NCBI GenBank assembly: GCA_021286705.1
Contig: JAJTBW010000008.1
Span: forward strand, 1 to 40,692
Direction of reading: 5' to 3'
From: Sphingobacteriia bacterium
Lineage (GTDB): Bacteria > Bacteroidota > Bacteroidia > Bacteroidales > TTA-H9
Length of the DNA: 40,692 nt
Within the stretch, counting starts at the first letter, position 1. Each line of letters begins with the position of its first letter. Of the stretch, positions 8,304 through 17,895 are shown one piece after another. The notes under the pieces were generated by a model. The model was not told where the DNA came from, ran no database searches, and saw only the letters and a program-made list of their open reading frames with translations. Both the position numbers and the translations under genes were made by a program.

Positions 8304-11192
8304 ATGTTGTTAATCAAGTACTACCGGTTATACATTAGGGGAACCGGTGTAGTGGACAATTGTTACGTAAAGATAATCTATTTAGTGATAAAGCTTCGTC
8401 TGTTGCCTAGCTACTACCAACCTGTAAAGATCTCCATTCACGCAATATTGCGAGTTAAGTGGGGAATAATCAGTTGTTTTACGCTTTTCTTTCTATTCCC
8501 GGAAACCACTCTTAATGCACTAAAAAACCAAAACACCTACGAGTTTCACCAACCGTCTATAAAAACAGGTCTCCCGGACACACTTATATCAAATAAAAGT
8601 AAAGACTCCCTTACTATACCCGATACTAACCAATTGAAAACCCAACTTAACGATTCTCTAACTAAAACTATTGATTCGATCCGTCCCCCTGATTCACTTA
8701 AGAAATCGAAAAAGCCCCCATTGGAGGCTCCTGTTCTTTTCACAGCTCAGGATTCTATCAGATTCAACATCAAGAACAAACAGATCTATATGTTCAAGGA
8801 TGCCAAAGTGAAATATCAGGAAATAACCCTTGATGGTAACTATATTGAATCCGATTTTAGCAAAAAAACCGTAACCTCTACAGGAACCCCTGATTCAACA
8901 GGGAAACTACAGGGTAATCCGATTTTCACTGAGAAGCAAAACAAGTTTAAGGCTAAGCAAATCACCTACAACTTTGATTCTAAGAAGGGGCTTATTAAAA
9001 ACGTTATAACAGAACAGGGAGAAGGTTTCCTACATGGTGAAGTTGTCAAGAAATTTGAAGATAACACTGTTAATATCCTTCATGGGAAATACACCACTTG
9101 TAATCTTGATCATCCACATTTTGAGTTTCAATTTAACAAGTCGAAAGTTATTCCCGATAACAAGATAGTAACGGGTCCAGCCTGGTTGGTCATTGAGGAT
9201 ATCCCAACACCATTATTTTTGCCTTTTGGGATTTTCCCAAACAAAAGAGGACAACGCTCTGGAATCATTATACCAACATTCGGAGAATCTGCCAGCCGTG
9301 GTTTCTATCTGGAGAACGGCGGTTACTACTGGGCTATAAACGACTATACCGACCTTACCCTTACTGGTGATATCTACAGTCGCGGTAGCTGGGCATTAAA
9401 ACCAGTCTTTCGGTATGTCAACCGTTATCGCTATAGCGGTGAACTTAACTTGAATTTTGCCCGTAATATCGAAGGAGAAAAGTATGCGACTAACTACTCT
9501 GATAGAAAAGACTTTGCCATCAGATGGTCACACCGTCAAGATCCAAAAGCAAATCCATATCGTACTTTCACAGCAAATGTGAATATTGTTTCAAGTAAGT
9601 TCAATAGATACAACCCTGTTAGTTCAAACGATTACCTAAGCAACACATTCAGTTCAAGCATCACTTACCAGGCTCGCCTGGGTGATAACTTTAACTTCTC
9701 TGCAAGTGCCTCTCATTCACAAAACACACTCAACAAAACTATTGATATTACTCTGCCTCAGATGACCCTTACCGCCAATCGCTTCTACCCCTTTCGCAGA
9801 GCCAAACAGGTTGGAAAACTAAGATGGTATGAGAATATCTCTGTTAACTATTCGGCTAATGCAGAAAACAGATATAATACCACTGATTCTACTATTTTTC
9901 AGGGTGATTGGTCTAAGGAGATGAAGTATGGGATGAAGCACACTATTCCCATTGCAAGCAATATCACGCTATTCAAATACCTTCGCTTCAACAACTCAAT
10001 CAATCTTACTGAACGATGGTATGGGCAATCAATCCGTAAACAATGGATTGCCGACAGTACCGTCATTGATGGGGAGACATACTATCAAGAAAACTACAAC
10101 CAACAAGTGAACGAGTTTAACGCTGCTCATGAGTTTCGTTTTACCTCAAGCCTATCAACTACCCTATACGGAATGTTCACCTTTAAAAGAGGCCCTATTA
10201 AGAAGATCAGACATACTATTCAACCGAGTTTATCATTCAGCTTTAACCCTGACTTCTCAGACCCATTCTGGGGGTATTACAAATATTACCAAAAGGATCG
10301 TGCCGGTAACATCGGGAAGTACAGCATCTTCGAAGGGACAATATATGGCTCACCTGCATCCAGCAGATCAGGTGCTATAGGATTCTCTGTTACCAACAAT
10401 CTGGAGATGAAGGTTAAATCAGCAGCGGATACCGTAACAGGAACTAAGAATATAAAACTGATTGAAAACTTCACCATCTCCGGGTCTTACGACCTTACCC
10501 GTGACTCTTTGAACCTATCAAAAATCACAATGAGTGGCCGTACTACTCTTATCAAGGATAAACTTACACTCAACTTCAGTTCCTCCTGGGATCCTTATGC
10601 CGTTGATAGCCTTGGTCGGAACTATAACCGTTTTGAATGGGACGTAAATAAAAGATTGCTCCGTTTGCAATCAACCAGCTGGAACTTCTCCTTGAATTAC
10701 AACTTCTCTTCAAGCAAAACTACCGGAAAGAAAGACGACAACACTAACCTAAAAAATACACCCCAACCTAAACCATCTTATCTTCCGGAAAACCCTGAAC
10801 AGTACGACATCTATTACAATCCGGATAACTATGTAGACTTTACCGTACCATGGAACTTTAATGTAAGCTACGACTTTAACTACAGAACCAACGAACAGTT
10901 TACCTCAGGTGTAAGAAGCAATAAATCAACACTAATTCAAACTCTTAGATTCAGTGGTGATGTCAGTATTACTCCTAAATGGAAGTTTCAATTCCAGACC
11001 GGATATGACTTCGAGTCAAAGAAAATTACTTATTCTTCGTTGAACCTCTATCGTGACCTCCACTGTTGGGAGATGCGCTTCAACTGGATCCCTTTTGGCA
11101 CAATGAAATCATGGAACTTCCAAATCAATGTTAAAGCATCTATGCTTCAGGATTTGAAGCTAACCAAGAAGAAAGACTTTAGAGATAGATAG
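8304..11192 (+). CDS. lptD: LPS-assembly outer-membrane protein LptD
   Basis: LptD is the outer-membrane barrel that inserts lipopolysaccharide into the outer leaflet. This 962-residue frame has an OstA-like N-terminal part (about 140-330: SIRFNIKNKQIYMFKDAKVKY, then KAKQITYNFDSKKGLI). It is followed by a long beta-barrel of alternating aromatic/polar strands rich in Y, N, S and R, ending near residue 960. The motif PTPLFLPFGIFPNKRGQRSG is characteristic of LptD. The first ATG (8304) is kept because it is the only ATG. However, the hydrophobic signal segment (KWGIISCFTLFFLF) begins only near residue 51, so a TTG at 8448 or a GTG at 8385 may be the true start. The gene is divergent from the amidase and ends at a shared terminator. 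No lptE homologue is recognisable here. Confidence 0.88.
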   Translation: MLLIKYYRLYIRGTGVVDNCYVKIIYLVIKLRLLPSYYQPVKISIHAILRVKWGIISCFTLFFLFPETTLNALKNQNTYEFHQPSIKTGLPDTLISNKSKDSLTIPDTNQLKTQLNDSLTKTIDSIRPPDSLKKSKKPPLEAPVLFTAQDSIRFNIKNKQIYMFKDAKVKYQEITLDGNYIESDFSKKTVTSTGTPDSTGKLQGNPIFTEKQNKFKAKQITYNFDSKKGLIKNVITEQGEGFLHGEVVKKFEDNTVNILHGKYTTCNLDHPHFEFQFNKSKVIPDNKIVTGPAWLVIEDIPTPLFLPFGIFPNKRGQRSGIIIPTFGESASRGFYLENGGYYWAINDYTDLTLTGDIYSRGSWALKPVFRYVNRYRYSGELNLNFARNIEGEKYATNYSDRKDFAIRWSHRQDPKANPYRTFTANVNIVSSKFNRYNPVSSNDYLSNTFSSSITYQARLGDNFNFSASASHSQNTLNKTIDITLPQMTLTANRFYPFRRAKQVGKLRWYENISVNYSANAENRYNTTDSTIFQGDWSKEMKYGMKHTIPIASNITLFKYLRFNNSINLTERWYGQSIRKQWIADSTVIDGETYYQENYNQQVNEFNAAHEFRFTSSLSTTLYGMFTFKRGPIKKIRHTIQPSLSFSFNPDFSDPFWGYYKYYQKDRAGNIGKYSIFEGTIYGSPASSRSGAIGFSVTNNLEMKVKSAADTVTGTKNIKLIENFTISGSYDLTRDSLNLSKITMSGRTTLIKDKLTLNFSSSWDPYAVDSLGRNYNRFEWDVNKRLLRLQSTSWNFSLNYNFSSSKTTGKKDDNTNLKNTPQPKPSYLPENPEQYDIYYNPDNYVDFTVPWNFNVSYDFNYRTNEQFTSGVRSNKSTLIQTLRFSGDVSITPKWKFQFQTGYDFESKKITYSSLNLYRDLHCWEMRFNWIPFGTMKSWNFQINVKASMLQDLKLTKKKDFRDR

Positions 11193-11202
11193 TCCAATAA
11201 AA

Positions 11203-11233
11203 AACTCTGATAAGTTGGTTTCTTATCAGAGTT
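11203..11233. terminator. Bidirectional terminator between lptD and nhaA
   Basis: A perfect 12-bp stem (11203-11214 with 11222-11233, AACTCTGATAAG arm) has a 7-base loop. The A-rich stretch at 11197-11202 supplies a U-tract for nhaA on the minus strand. Confidence 0.8.
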
Positions 11234-11259
11234 AAGATATCAAGAATACTTAGTTTCTA

Positions 11260-12594
11260 CTATTCACTATCGGCAGAAGGCTCCTCTTTTTTAAACTGCA
11301 AGAAGAGCGTTCCAACGATCCCTGCGATCAACGATGCAATCAGAATACCAGTCTTAGCAATGTCAATTAAATGCTGGTCATTAAAAGCCAGGCTATTAAT
11401 AAAGAGAGCCATAGTAAACCCAATACCGGCTAACATACCGGCACCTAAAAGATGCATAAAGGAGATACTCTCGGGCACTTTAATAAGCTTAAGCATCTCG
11501 GCAAGCTTTACAAACAGAAGAATCCCAAGTGGTTTACCGACAAAAAGACCCACAATTACACCGAGTGCAACCGGATGACTAATCGTTTCAATAAATGAAC
11601 CCGAGAATGTTACACCAGCATTCACAAACGCAAACAGAGGCATAATAAACCAGACCACCCAAGGATGCAGAGCATGCTCCAGCCGTTGTAGAGGTGCCTC
11701 AACCTGCTGACAGGTCAATTTTAGAGCCTGCACAGAATCTACTTGCGGATGAGTCAGGGTTGTAATATCATCATCCCCCGTCCGTGAGAATCTTTTAAGA
11801 TACCTCTCCATGGTCTCCATGAATTCATCAGTATTCAATTTAGCACCGGCAGGGATTGTAAACGCTAATAAAACACCAGCTACTGTTGCATGAACACCAC
11901 TTTTCAGAACTAGAAACCAAAGAATCAATCCGGGTAAGATATACCAAACCGGCTTTCTCATTCCAAAACGATTACCAATAACAAGAAACAGTAGAATCAA
12001 GCCAGCGAAAAGAAGGTATGTAAATTGAATCTGTTCAGTATAAAAGAGAGCTATCACTAAAACAGCGCCCAAATCATCGACTATAGCCAATGCTGTGACA
12101 AAGATCTTTAATTGTACCGGGACTCTTTTACCCAAGAGCATCATAACACCAAGGGCAAACGCAATATCAGTAGCCATTGGAATTCCCCAACCATGTGAAC
12201 CAATTCCACCTAAATTAATTAAAGAGAAAAGTATTGCCGGAACAACCATACCACCAATTGCCGCCACCATCGGGAATGCCGCTCCCTGAGGTGTCGATAA
12301 CTCACCGGCAACCAGCTCGCGCTTGATCTCTAACCCCACCTGGAAAAAAAAGACTGCCATTAAGCCGTCGTTAATCCAATGATGAAGCGTCTTATCAAGA
12401 TAAAAATCACCTAATCGAAAGCCTAAATGCATATGGAGAAACCCATCATATAACCCGACAAATGATGAATTAGCTACAATCAAAGCCAAAATTGCTGCTA
12501 ACAAAAGAACTATACCACCAGATGCCTCATTATGTACAAACTCAGCAAATGGCTCTCTTATCTGCCGAAGCACTTTTCTTGTCTTTCTTACCAT
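11260..12594 (-). CDS. nhaA: Na+/H+ antiporter NhaA
   Basis: NhaA is an inner-membrane antiporter that exports sodium in exchange for protons. The 444-residue protein has the family's roughly 11-12 hydrophobic segments. It also has the ion-binding residues: D143 in PMATDIAFALG and the pair D173-D174 in ALAIVDDLGAV, equivalent to the classical D133, D163 and D164. Residues 265-300 form a soluble loop with charged sequence. The length is slightly above that of the enterobacterial protein because of this loop and the charged C-terminus (FKKEEPSADSE). It is the last gene of a run transcribed from two flavoprotein genes, 63 bases downstream of the nearer one, so it may be partly cotranscribed with them. 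Confidence 0.94.
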   Translation of the reverse strand: MVRKTRKVLRQIREPFAEFVHNEASGGIVLLLAAILALIVANSSFVGLYDGFLHMHLGFRLGDFYLDKTLHHWINDGLMAVFFFQVGLEIKRELVAGELSTPQGAAFPMVAAIGGMVVPAILFSLINLGGIGSHGWGIPMATDIAFALGVMMLLGKRVPVQLKIFVTALAIVDDLGAVLVIALFYTEQIQFTYLLFAGLILLFLVIGNRFGMRKPVWYILPGLILWFLVLKSGVHATVAGVLLAFTIPAGAKLNTDEFMETMERYLKRFSRTGDDDITTLTHPQVDSVQALKLTCQQVEAPLQRLEHALHPWVVWFIMPLFAFVNAGVTFSGSFIETISHPVALGVIVGLFVGKPLGILLFVKLAEMLKLIKVPESISFMHLLGAGMLAGIGFTMALFINSLAFNDQHLIDIAKTGILIASLIAGIVGTLFLQFKKEEPSADSE

Positions 12595-12657
12595 ATTCTC
12601 ATTCTTTCAATACGTAAATCGAACCTATTAGCTATCCATAAATATGCCAAAAATACA

Positions 12658-13917
12658 CTAATTCTGATTTTTATGTATTTCACTCGAACAAGAAACGCCT
12701 GCAACCCACCCTGTTGAAAAAGCGATCTGAAGATTATAACCGCCTGTATCGGCATCTAAATCCAGTAACTCCCCAACAACATATAGCCCTTTAACAATCT
12801 TAGATTGCATGGTTTTGGGATCAATCTCTTTAGTACTTACCCCCCCAGCTGTAATGATTGCCTCACGAAATCCTCTAACTCCGGTCACCTGAAAACGAAC
12901 CTCCTTCAACCAGTTTCTGAGTCTCTTTCGTTGATCTGACTTCAACTGATGCCCAGCTAATGCACCATCAATCTGCGTCTCCTCCAAACAGACATCCACC
13001 ATACTTGATGGCATCAAACTATGAAGGATATTATGCATTAACATCTTTCCATGCTCTTCTAACTCCCGCTGAAGTCGCAAATCAAGCTTTTGATGATCTA
13101 AAGCTGGCTTTAAATCAACTGTTATTATCAGATCCTCCGGATTCTCTAACTGAGCGGAAAAACGTCTTGATAATGTAAGAATAATAGGCCCTGACAGCCC
13201 AAAATGGGTAAATAGCATCTCCCCAAACTCCTCACCTATCTTTTTACCGCCTTTCCAAACTGCCGCAGTGACATTCTTTAATGCAAGACCCTGAAGTCGA
13301 CCAGCGAGATCTCCCTTGGTCAGGATAGGCACTAACGATGGTCTCGGATTAACAATTTTATGGCCAACCTCCTTCAATATTTTATAGCCATCACCCGTAG
13401 AACCGGTGCCTGGGTAACTTACACCACCAGTAGCCATAATAACACTATCAGCCACAATAGCTCTTCCATTTATCAACTTTACTCCGGTCACTGTTTCTGA
13501 ATCAATTATTAGCGATTCAACTCTACAGTTCGTCATTACCTTAACTCCTAATTTCGCCATCCTACTAGTTAAAGCTCTATTGACATCGGCAGCCTTCTGA
13601 CTCTCCGGGAAATAACGACCACCGCGCTCTTCCACAACAGCTACCCCCTCTTGCTCTAACATCTCTATGATCTCTTTGCTGAAAAAGCGGGCAAATGAGT
13701 TCTTAAGAAACCGGGAATCAGGCCCCGTCTTCTCAAGAAACTGACTCATTGATGAACTATTGGTAATATTACATCTACCCTTACCCGTTATCGCAATCTT
13801 TCTACCCGGACGATCCATTTTCTCCAAAATGGTAACTTCTGACCCTTGTTGAGCCGCAGCAATTGCAGCAAGCATACCGGCCGCACCGGCTCCTACGATT
13901 ACAACTCTTTTTTTCAA
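12658..13917 (-). CDS. HI0933/BaiN-like FAD-dependent oxidoreductase
   Basis: This 419-residue cytosolic flavoprotein has an N-terminal FAD-binding Rossmann motif (VVIVGAGAAGML, about 5-16) and the family hallmark GRKIAITGKGRCNITN at about 38-53. It also has a second dinucleotide-type block (IMATGGVSYPGTGSTGDG) and a C-terminal GGV...TKEIDPKTM...LYVVGELLDLDADTGGYN. These are diagnostic of the HI0933 (YhiN) family, which includes BaiN. The physiological substrate is unknown for most members. It starts 12 bases after the stop of another FAD protein, so the two are very likely cotranscribed, and a joint redox role is possible but unproven. Confidence 0.88.
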   Translation of the reverse strand: MKKRVVIVGAGAAGMLAAIAAAQQGSEVTILEKMDRPGRKIAITGKGRCNITNSSSMSQFLEKTGPDSRFLKNSFARFFSKEIIEMLEQEGVAVVEERGGRYFPESQKAADVNRALTSRMAKLGVKVMTNCRVESLIIDSETVTGVKLINGRAIVADSVIMATGGVSYPGTGSTGDGYKILKEVGHKIVNPRPSLVPILTKGDLAGRLQGLALKNVTAAVWKGGKKIGEEFGEMLFTHFGLSGPIILTLSRRFSAQLENPEDLIITVDLKPALDHQKLDLRLQRELEEHGKMLMHNILHSLMPSSMVDVCLEETQIDGALAGHQLKSDQRKRLRNWLKEVRFQVTGVRGFREAIITAGGVSTKEIDPKTMQSKIVKGLYVVGELLDLDADTGGYNLQIAFSTGWVAGVSCSSEIHKNQN

Positions 13918-13928
13918 ATCTATCTTCC

Positions 13929-15548
13929 TTATCTATTCTCAAGTTTATTAATAATGGCCTCTGCAACACGTATTCCATCAATAGCAGCAGAAACAATACC
14001 TCCAGCATAGCCAGCCCCTTCACCCGTAGGATAAACTCCTCTAATAGCAGATTGCATATCCTCACTTCGGGGTATCCTTACAGGAGAAGAGCTTCTACTC
14101 TCTACACCGGTCAACAGCGCCGAGTTCATAGCAAAACCTCTCATCTTCTGATCAAATAAGGGTAACGCAGCTTGAATACTTTTAACCACCGGAGCCGGTA
14201 ATAACTGACTTAACCTCGCCATTTTAATACCAGGCTTGTACGTTGGCTGAACATCCAGACATCGCTCACTTATTCTATCCTTGAGGAAATCGCCTACCAA
14301 TTGGGCTGGAGCCATATACCCCCCACCTCCTAGTTGGTATGCCCTCGCCTCAAGTTTTCGTTGAAACTCTATCCCTGCAAGAGCATGAGAACCAGAAAAA
14401 TCTGTAGGACCAACATTTACCAACAGCGCACTATTAGAATTAAAATTATCTCGCGCATGCTCACTCATCCCATTAACTACCAAGTGATTCTTCTCAGATG
14501 CAGCAGCTACAACATGCCCCCCGGGACACATACAAAAGGTATATACCGGTCGAACCCCTTTAGGTTGAACAGCCAACTTATATCTTGCCGCCCCCAGTGC
14601 CTTATCACCCGCCAAAGCACCATATTGTATCTTATCTATCACCTCTCTTGGGTGTTCTATTCTAATACCTATTGCAAATATCTTAGGCTCAAGTCCAAAC
14701 TGCCGGCGCTGTAACATCTCAAATGTATCTCTTGCCGAGTGACCAATTGCAAGTACAACATCATCACATCGAACCTCTTCGCCACCCTTTAAAACAACGG
14801 CAACTACTTTCTGATCCTTCGTTTTAATATCCTCAACCAGAGAATTAAATCTAAACTTACCTCCCAGCCGCTCTATCTCATGACGCATATTAACAACCAC
14901 CGACCTTAGTTTATCCGTTCCGATATGCGGTTTAGCATCCCAAAGAATCTCATCAGGAGCACCCGCCTTTACAAACTCTGTGAAGATGAATTTTGTACGA
15001 TGATCATTAATAAGTGTATATAGCTTACCATCAGAGAAGGTACCGGCACCACCCTCTCCAAACTGAATATTGCTTTCTGTATCAAGCCTTCCTTTTGAAA
15101 AGAAAGCCTCTACCTCAGTAACCCTTCGCTTAACCTCTGATCCTCTCTCAAGAATCAACGGGTTAAGTCCAGCCCGTGCCAACACCAATGCTGCAAATAA
15201 TCCCGCAGGACCACTGCCAATTACAACAGGGGGATAATGACTCTTGCCAGAAACCACCGGAATATCATAAAGATAAGGCTCAACAACCCGAACCCGATGT
15301 CTTACTGTTTTCTCCTTGCCAAGTTCAGTCAGCATTAATTCATTCACCAGATTCTCTTCCTGGTCAACAAAAACATCTAGGGCAAATACAAACTGAATCC
15401 TACGTTTATTACGAGAATCAATTGCTCTTTTTACTACATCAATATGATCTATTCTATGAAAAGGTATATCCAGGATACCCGCCGCAAGCTCGAGAAGCTG
15501 GGCTAATGAATAGTTCAGAGATGTTGTGATCTCTTCAATTCTTATCAT
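13929..15548 (-). CDS. COG2509-type FAD-dependent dehydrogenase
   Basis: This 539-residue protein has an N-terminal domain of about 100 residues preceding the FAD-binding motif (VVIGSGPAGLFAALVLARAG, about 108-127). Further motifs are NIQFGEGGAGTFSDGKLYT and IRIEHPREVIDKIQYG. There is a CMCPGGHVVAAASE block and a C-terminal YPTGEGAGYAGGIVSAAIDG. These match the uncharacterised FAD-dependent dehydrogenases of COG2509. No substrate is known. It is the first gene of a likely operon with the HI0933-like protein and perhaps nhaA. A -7 promoter word lies just upstream. Confidence 0.87.
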   Translation of the reverse strand: MIRIEEITTSLNYSLAQLLELAAGILDIPFHRIDHIDVVKRAIDSRNKRRIQFVFALDVFVDQEENLVNELMLTELGKEKTVRHRVRVVEPYLYDIPVVSGKSHYPPVVIGSGPAGLFAALVLARAGLNPLILERGSEVKRRVTEVEAFFSKGRLDTESNIQFGEGGAGTFSDGKLYTLINDHRTKFIFTEFVKAGAPDEILWDAKPHIGTDKLRSVVVNMRHEIERLGGKFRFNSLVEDIKTKDQKVVAVVLKGGEEVRCDDVVLAIGHSARDTFEMLQRRQFGLEPKIFAIGIRIEHPREVIDKIQYGALAGDKALGAARYKLAVQPKGVRPVYTFCMCPGGHVVAAASEKNHLVVNGMSEHARDNFNSNSALLVNVGPTDFSGSHALAGIEFQRKLEARAYQLGGGGYMAPAQLVGDFLKDRISERCLDVQPTYKPGIKMARLSQLLPAPVVKSIQAALPLFDQKMRGFAMNSALLTGVESRSSSPVRIPRSEDMQSAIRGVYPTGEGAGYAGGIVSAAIDGIRVAEAIINKLENR

Positions 15549-15565
15549 TCTTTATAATCTTACTG

Positions 15566-15573
15566 CAAAGCTA
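15566..15573 (-). promoter_or_regulatory. -7 promoter element for the two-flavoprotein operon
   Basis: On the minus strand this reads TAGCTTTG followed by C, matching TAnnTTTG and lying about 20 bases before the start codon. Confidence 0.4.
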
Positions 15574-15624
15574 CAGCTATTCGACTTCATAGAACAACCT
15601 TAGCTATCAGATAATCATAGGCTA

Positions 15625-17601
15625 CTACTCCTGTTCGCAATAGCGCTTAATAAGATTGTAAGAATTTCTGATACCCAGTTCACCTGCGCGACTTAGGTCT
15701 TTACATGCCTCTTCGTTACGCTTGAGATATATTAACAGTAGGGCTCGATTAAAATGAGCCTCTCCAAGACGCTCCTCAAGCTCAAGGGCCTTATCATAAT
15801 CTTGAACCGCCTCATTATATAACCCCATACGAGCTTTGACATTCCCTCTGTTAAACCATGCTATGGCCAAATCAGGTTTTAAAGCAATAACACGATCGTA
15901 ATCTTTCATTATGGGATTGTAATCTACCGATTCATTCCCAAAATTCTCCTGTACACCTTTAGAGCCCCCAATGGTCACACTGTTTAGGAAATCATCAGCA
16001 TCAGATGATTCATCAAGCAGCTGAAGTCTGGTATTAGCTCTATTAAGATATGCAAAAGCAAAATCATGATTCAACATGATTGCCTTATTATAAGCCTCTA
16101 TGGCACTATTATAATTTCTAACCATCCCATTCAAAACCCCAACAAAGAAATAACCAATAGGATCATTCTCACCGATTCTGAGAGTACTATCCATTGACCC
16201 GATATAACGCCCCACCTGATCAACTGGGATAAGATTGGTGTTATTGCTCAATCCAAAGTTAAGTTTATACCCATTCTTTTGGTTAAAGTCATTAATCCAT
16301 TTCTGCCAGGGGCTATTCCGTTTCTGTTCGATATAAACAGAGTCATTATATAAATAGGTTATATAGAAATTTCGCTCTAGGTCGACATAAACCGGCTGAT
16401 ATTGAATATGACCATCAACGGCAGAGGTGTTTCTAAAATCGGCCTCAAACTCTACCACGCGAGTCAGGAAACTACTATCAGCATAACGAGAAAAGGTTGA
16501 ATCGGCATTATGACTGATATTTTTCATGATTGACCTACCCTTTTCATTATCAACAAAGGCATTTTTCTCATTACCCAGTCGTTGCCATGCATCAGAACGA
16601 TTAAGATAGGCTCTTGCAAAATCGGGGAAAAGCTCAATAGCCCTTGAGTAATCTGCTATTGCCCCCTTATAATCTTTCATTTCATGACGCAGGACGGCTC
16701 TATTAAATGCGACCAAAACGTTATCGGGATTTAACTGCACAACTTTATTATAATCCGCCAATGCCTCCTTATACAGCCCATCTTGAGCCCTCATGAGAGC
16801 CCGATTGTACAGAGTGACCGAATTTAGAGGATCTAACTCTAAGACTTTATCAAAATCATTAAGAGCATCCTGCTTTTTATCAAGCTTGAGATAGGTCAGA
16901 GCTCTACTAAAGTAGACCATTGGGTTTTTAGCATCCAGTTTTATTGCCGTGTTAAAATCCTCGAGAGCTCCTTCATAATCAGTAGAATCATACTTGATGG
17001 TTCCCCGCTTAACATAACCCTCGGTATAGAATATATTCAGATGAATTGCTTTATTAAGATCACTCAGAGCAGCTGTATTATTTTTCAATGAATGATAAGC
17101 CATGCCTCTGGCCAGATATGCCAAAGAATGATTCTTATCTAAGAGCAATGCAGAATCAAGATCAGAGATAGCCTGAGGGTATTTGCGCTGCTGAAGATAT
17201 GTGATACCACGATTAACATAAATATCTGCGTTGAGGGGCTCAATCCTTAAGGCAGCTCTATAGTCTTGCATTGCTTTAGCGTTATCTTGTAGTCTATCTC
17301 TTACTATAGCACGATAATGCAAGGCATCGGCATAAAGCGGATGAAGTTCAAGACATTTATTAAAATCCATTTCAGCACCCTTATTATCACCTAAACTGAA
17401 TTTGGCAATTCCCCTATAGAAATAGGGCTCAAACATATCAGGTGAAGACTGAATGACAATATTCAAATCATGAATAGCTTCAGGGTATTTCCCTGCAGAT
17501 AGATTCTGCATTCCACCAAAGATAAAATGGGGAATATTAACCTGCGCCTTTCCAGCTAAAAGAGTCAGAAGGAGTACCAGGGAAAGAATGAACTTTCTCA
17601 T
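15625..17601 (-). CDS. Secreted tetratricopeptide-repeat protein
   Basis: From the chosen start this is a 658-residue protein with a signal peptide (MRKFILSLVLLLTLLAGKAQ) and roughly ten consecutive TPR units up to about residue 365. These have clear A-Y-R-G-...-A-D-Y...L-P periodicity, for example YFSRALTYLKLDKKQDALND. Then comes a non-TPR stretch of about 120 residues (about 366-485) rich in aromatic and polar residues. Further TPRs run to the C-terminus, which ends in a Cys-containing tail. TPRs are protein-binding scaffolds; the partner is unknown. The frame is open 26 codons further upstream, but the ATG at 17601 is preceded by AAGGA and gives the signal peptide, so it is preferred. The gene is alone between a terminator-like region and the flavoprotein promoter. 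Confidence 0.82.
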   Translation of the reverse strand: MRKFILSLVLLLTLLAGKAQVNIPHFIFGGMQNLSAGKYPEAIHDLNIVIQSSPDMFEPYFYRGIAKFSLGDNKGAEMDFNKCLELHPLYADALHYRAIVRDRLQDNAKAMQDYRAALRIEPLNADIYVNRGITYLQQRKYPQAISDLDSALLLDKNHSLAYLARGMAYHSLKNNTAALSDLNKAIHLNIFYTEGYVKRGTIKYDSTDYEGALEDFNTAIKLDAKNPMVYFSRALTYLKLDKKQDALNDFDKVLELDPLNSVTLYNRALMRAQDGLYKEALADYNKVVQLNPDNVLVAFNRAVLRHEMKDYKGAIADYSRAIELFPDFARAYLNRSDAWQRLGNEKNAFVDNEKGRSIMKNISHNADSTFSRYADSSFLTRVVEFEADFRNTSAVDGHIQYQPVYVDLERNFYITYLYNDSVYIEQKRNSPWQKWINDFNQKNGYKLNFGLSNNTNLIPVDQVGRYIGSMDSTLRIGENDPIGYFFVGVLNGMVRNYNSAIEAYNKAIMLNHDFAFAYLNRANTRLQLLDESSDADDFLNSVTIGGSKGVQENFGNESVDYNPIMKDYDRVIALKPDLAIAWFNRGNVKARMGLYNEAVQDYDKALELEERLGEAHFNRALLLIYLKRNEEACKDLSRAGELGIRNSYNLIKRYCEQE

Positions 17602-17844
17602 TATGTCCTTATTTAGATTTAGAGTTAAAGAAACGGAATTTTCAGTTGTAATGAAAACAGAAAAAGCCAAAGAGATCAAATATGACCCGATTCAACCGCT
17701 TCAGTTTATTCAGAACAGAAATAACAGCTCTAAATAGATGCAATTATCATGCAAGATACACGATTAAAAAGTTAAAAAGAGCAAAGGGATCAACAATCTA
17801 TAGCGATTAATAACAGGCTCGTGGCAGGAAGTTCCAAGAAAAGA

Positions 17845-17876
17845 AAAAGGCTGCCTTGTAAGCAAGACAGCCTTTT
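17845..17876 (-). terminator. Terminator downstream of gdhA
   Basis: The AAAAGGCTG arm pairs with its complement ending CCTTTT, extended across one mismatch by four more pairs, around a TAAG loop. The A-run preceding it on the plus strand is a U-tract on the minus strand. The rest of 17602-17895 is AT-rich leader of the TPR gene with no further structure I could name. Confidence 0.75.
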
Positions 17877-17895
17877 AAATTAAGGTTAATTATCC

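Noticed and set aside
10129..10380. Additional small genes inside long genes such as lptD, gdhA, glyA and gcvP
   Set aside because: Open frames in the other phases or strands of these genes lack recognisable protein sequence and lie fully within strongly supported coding regions.
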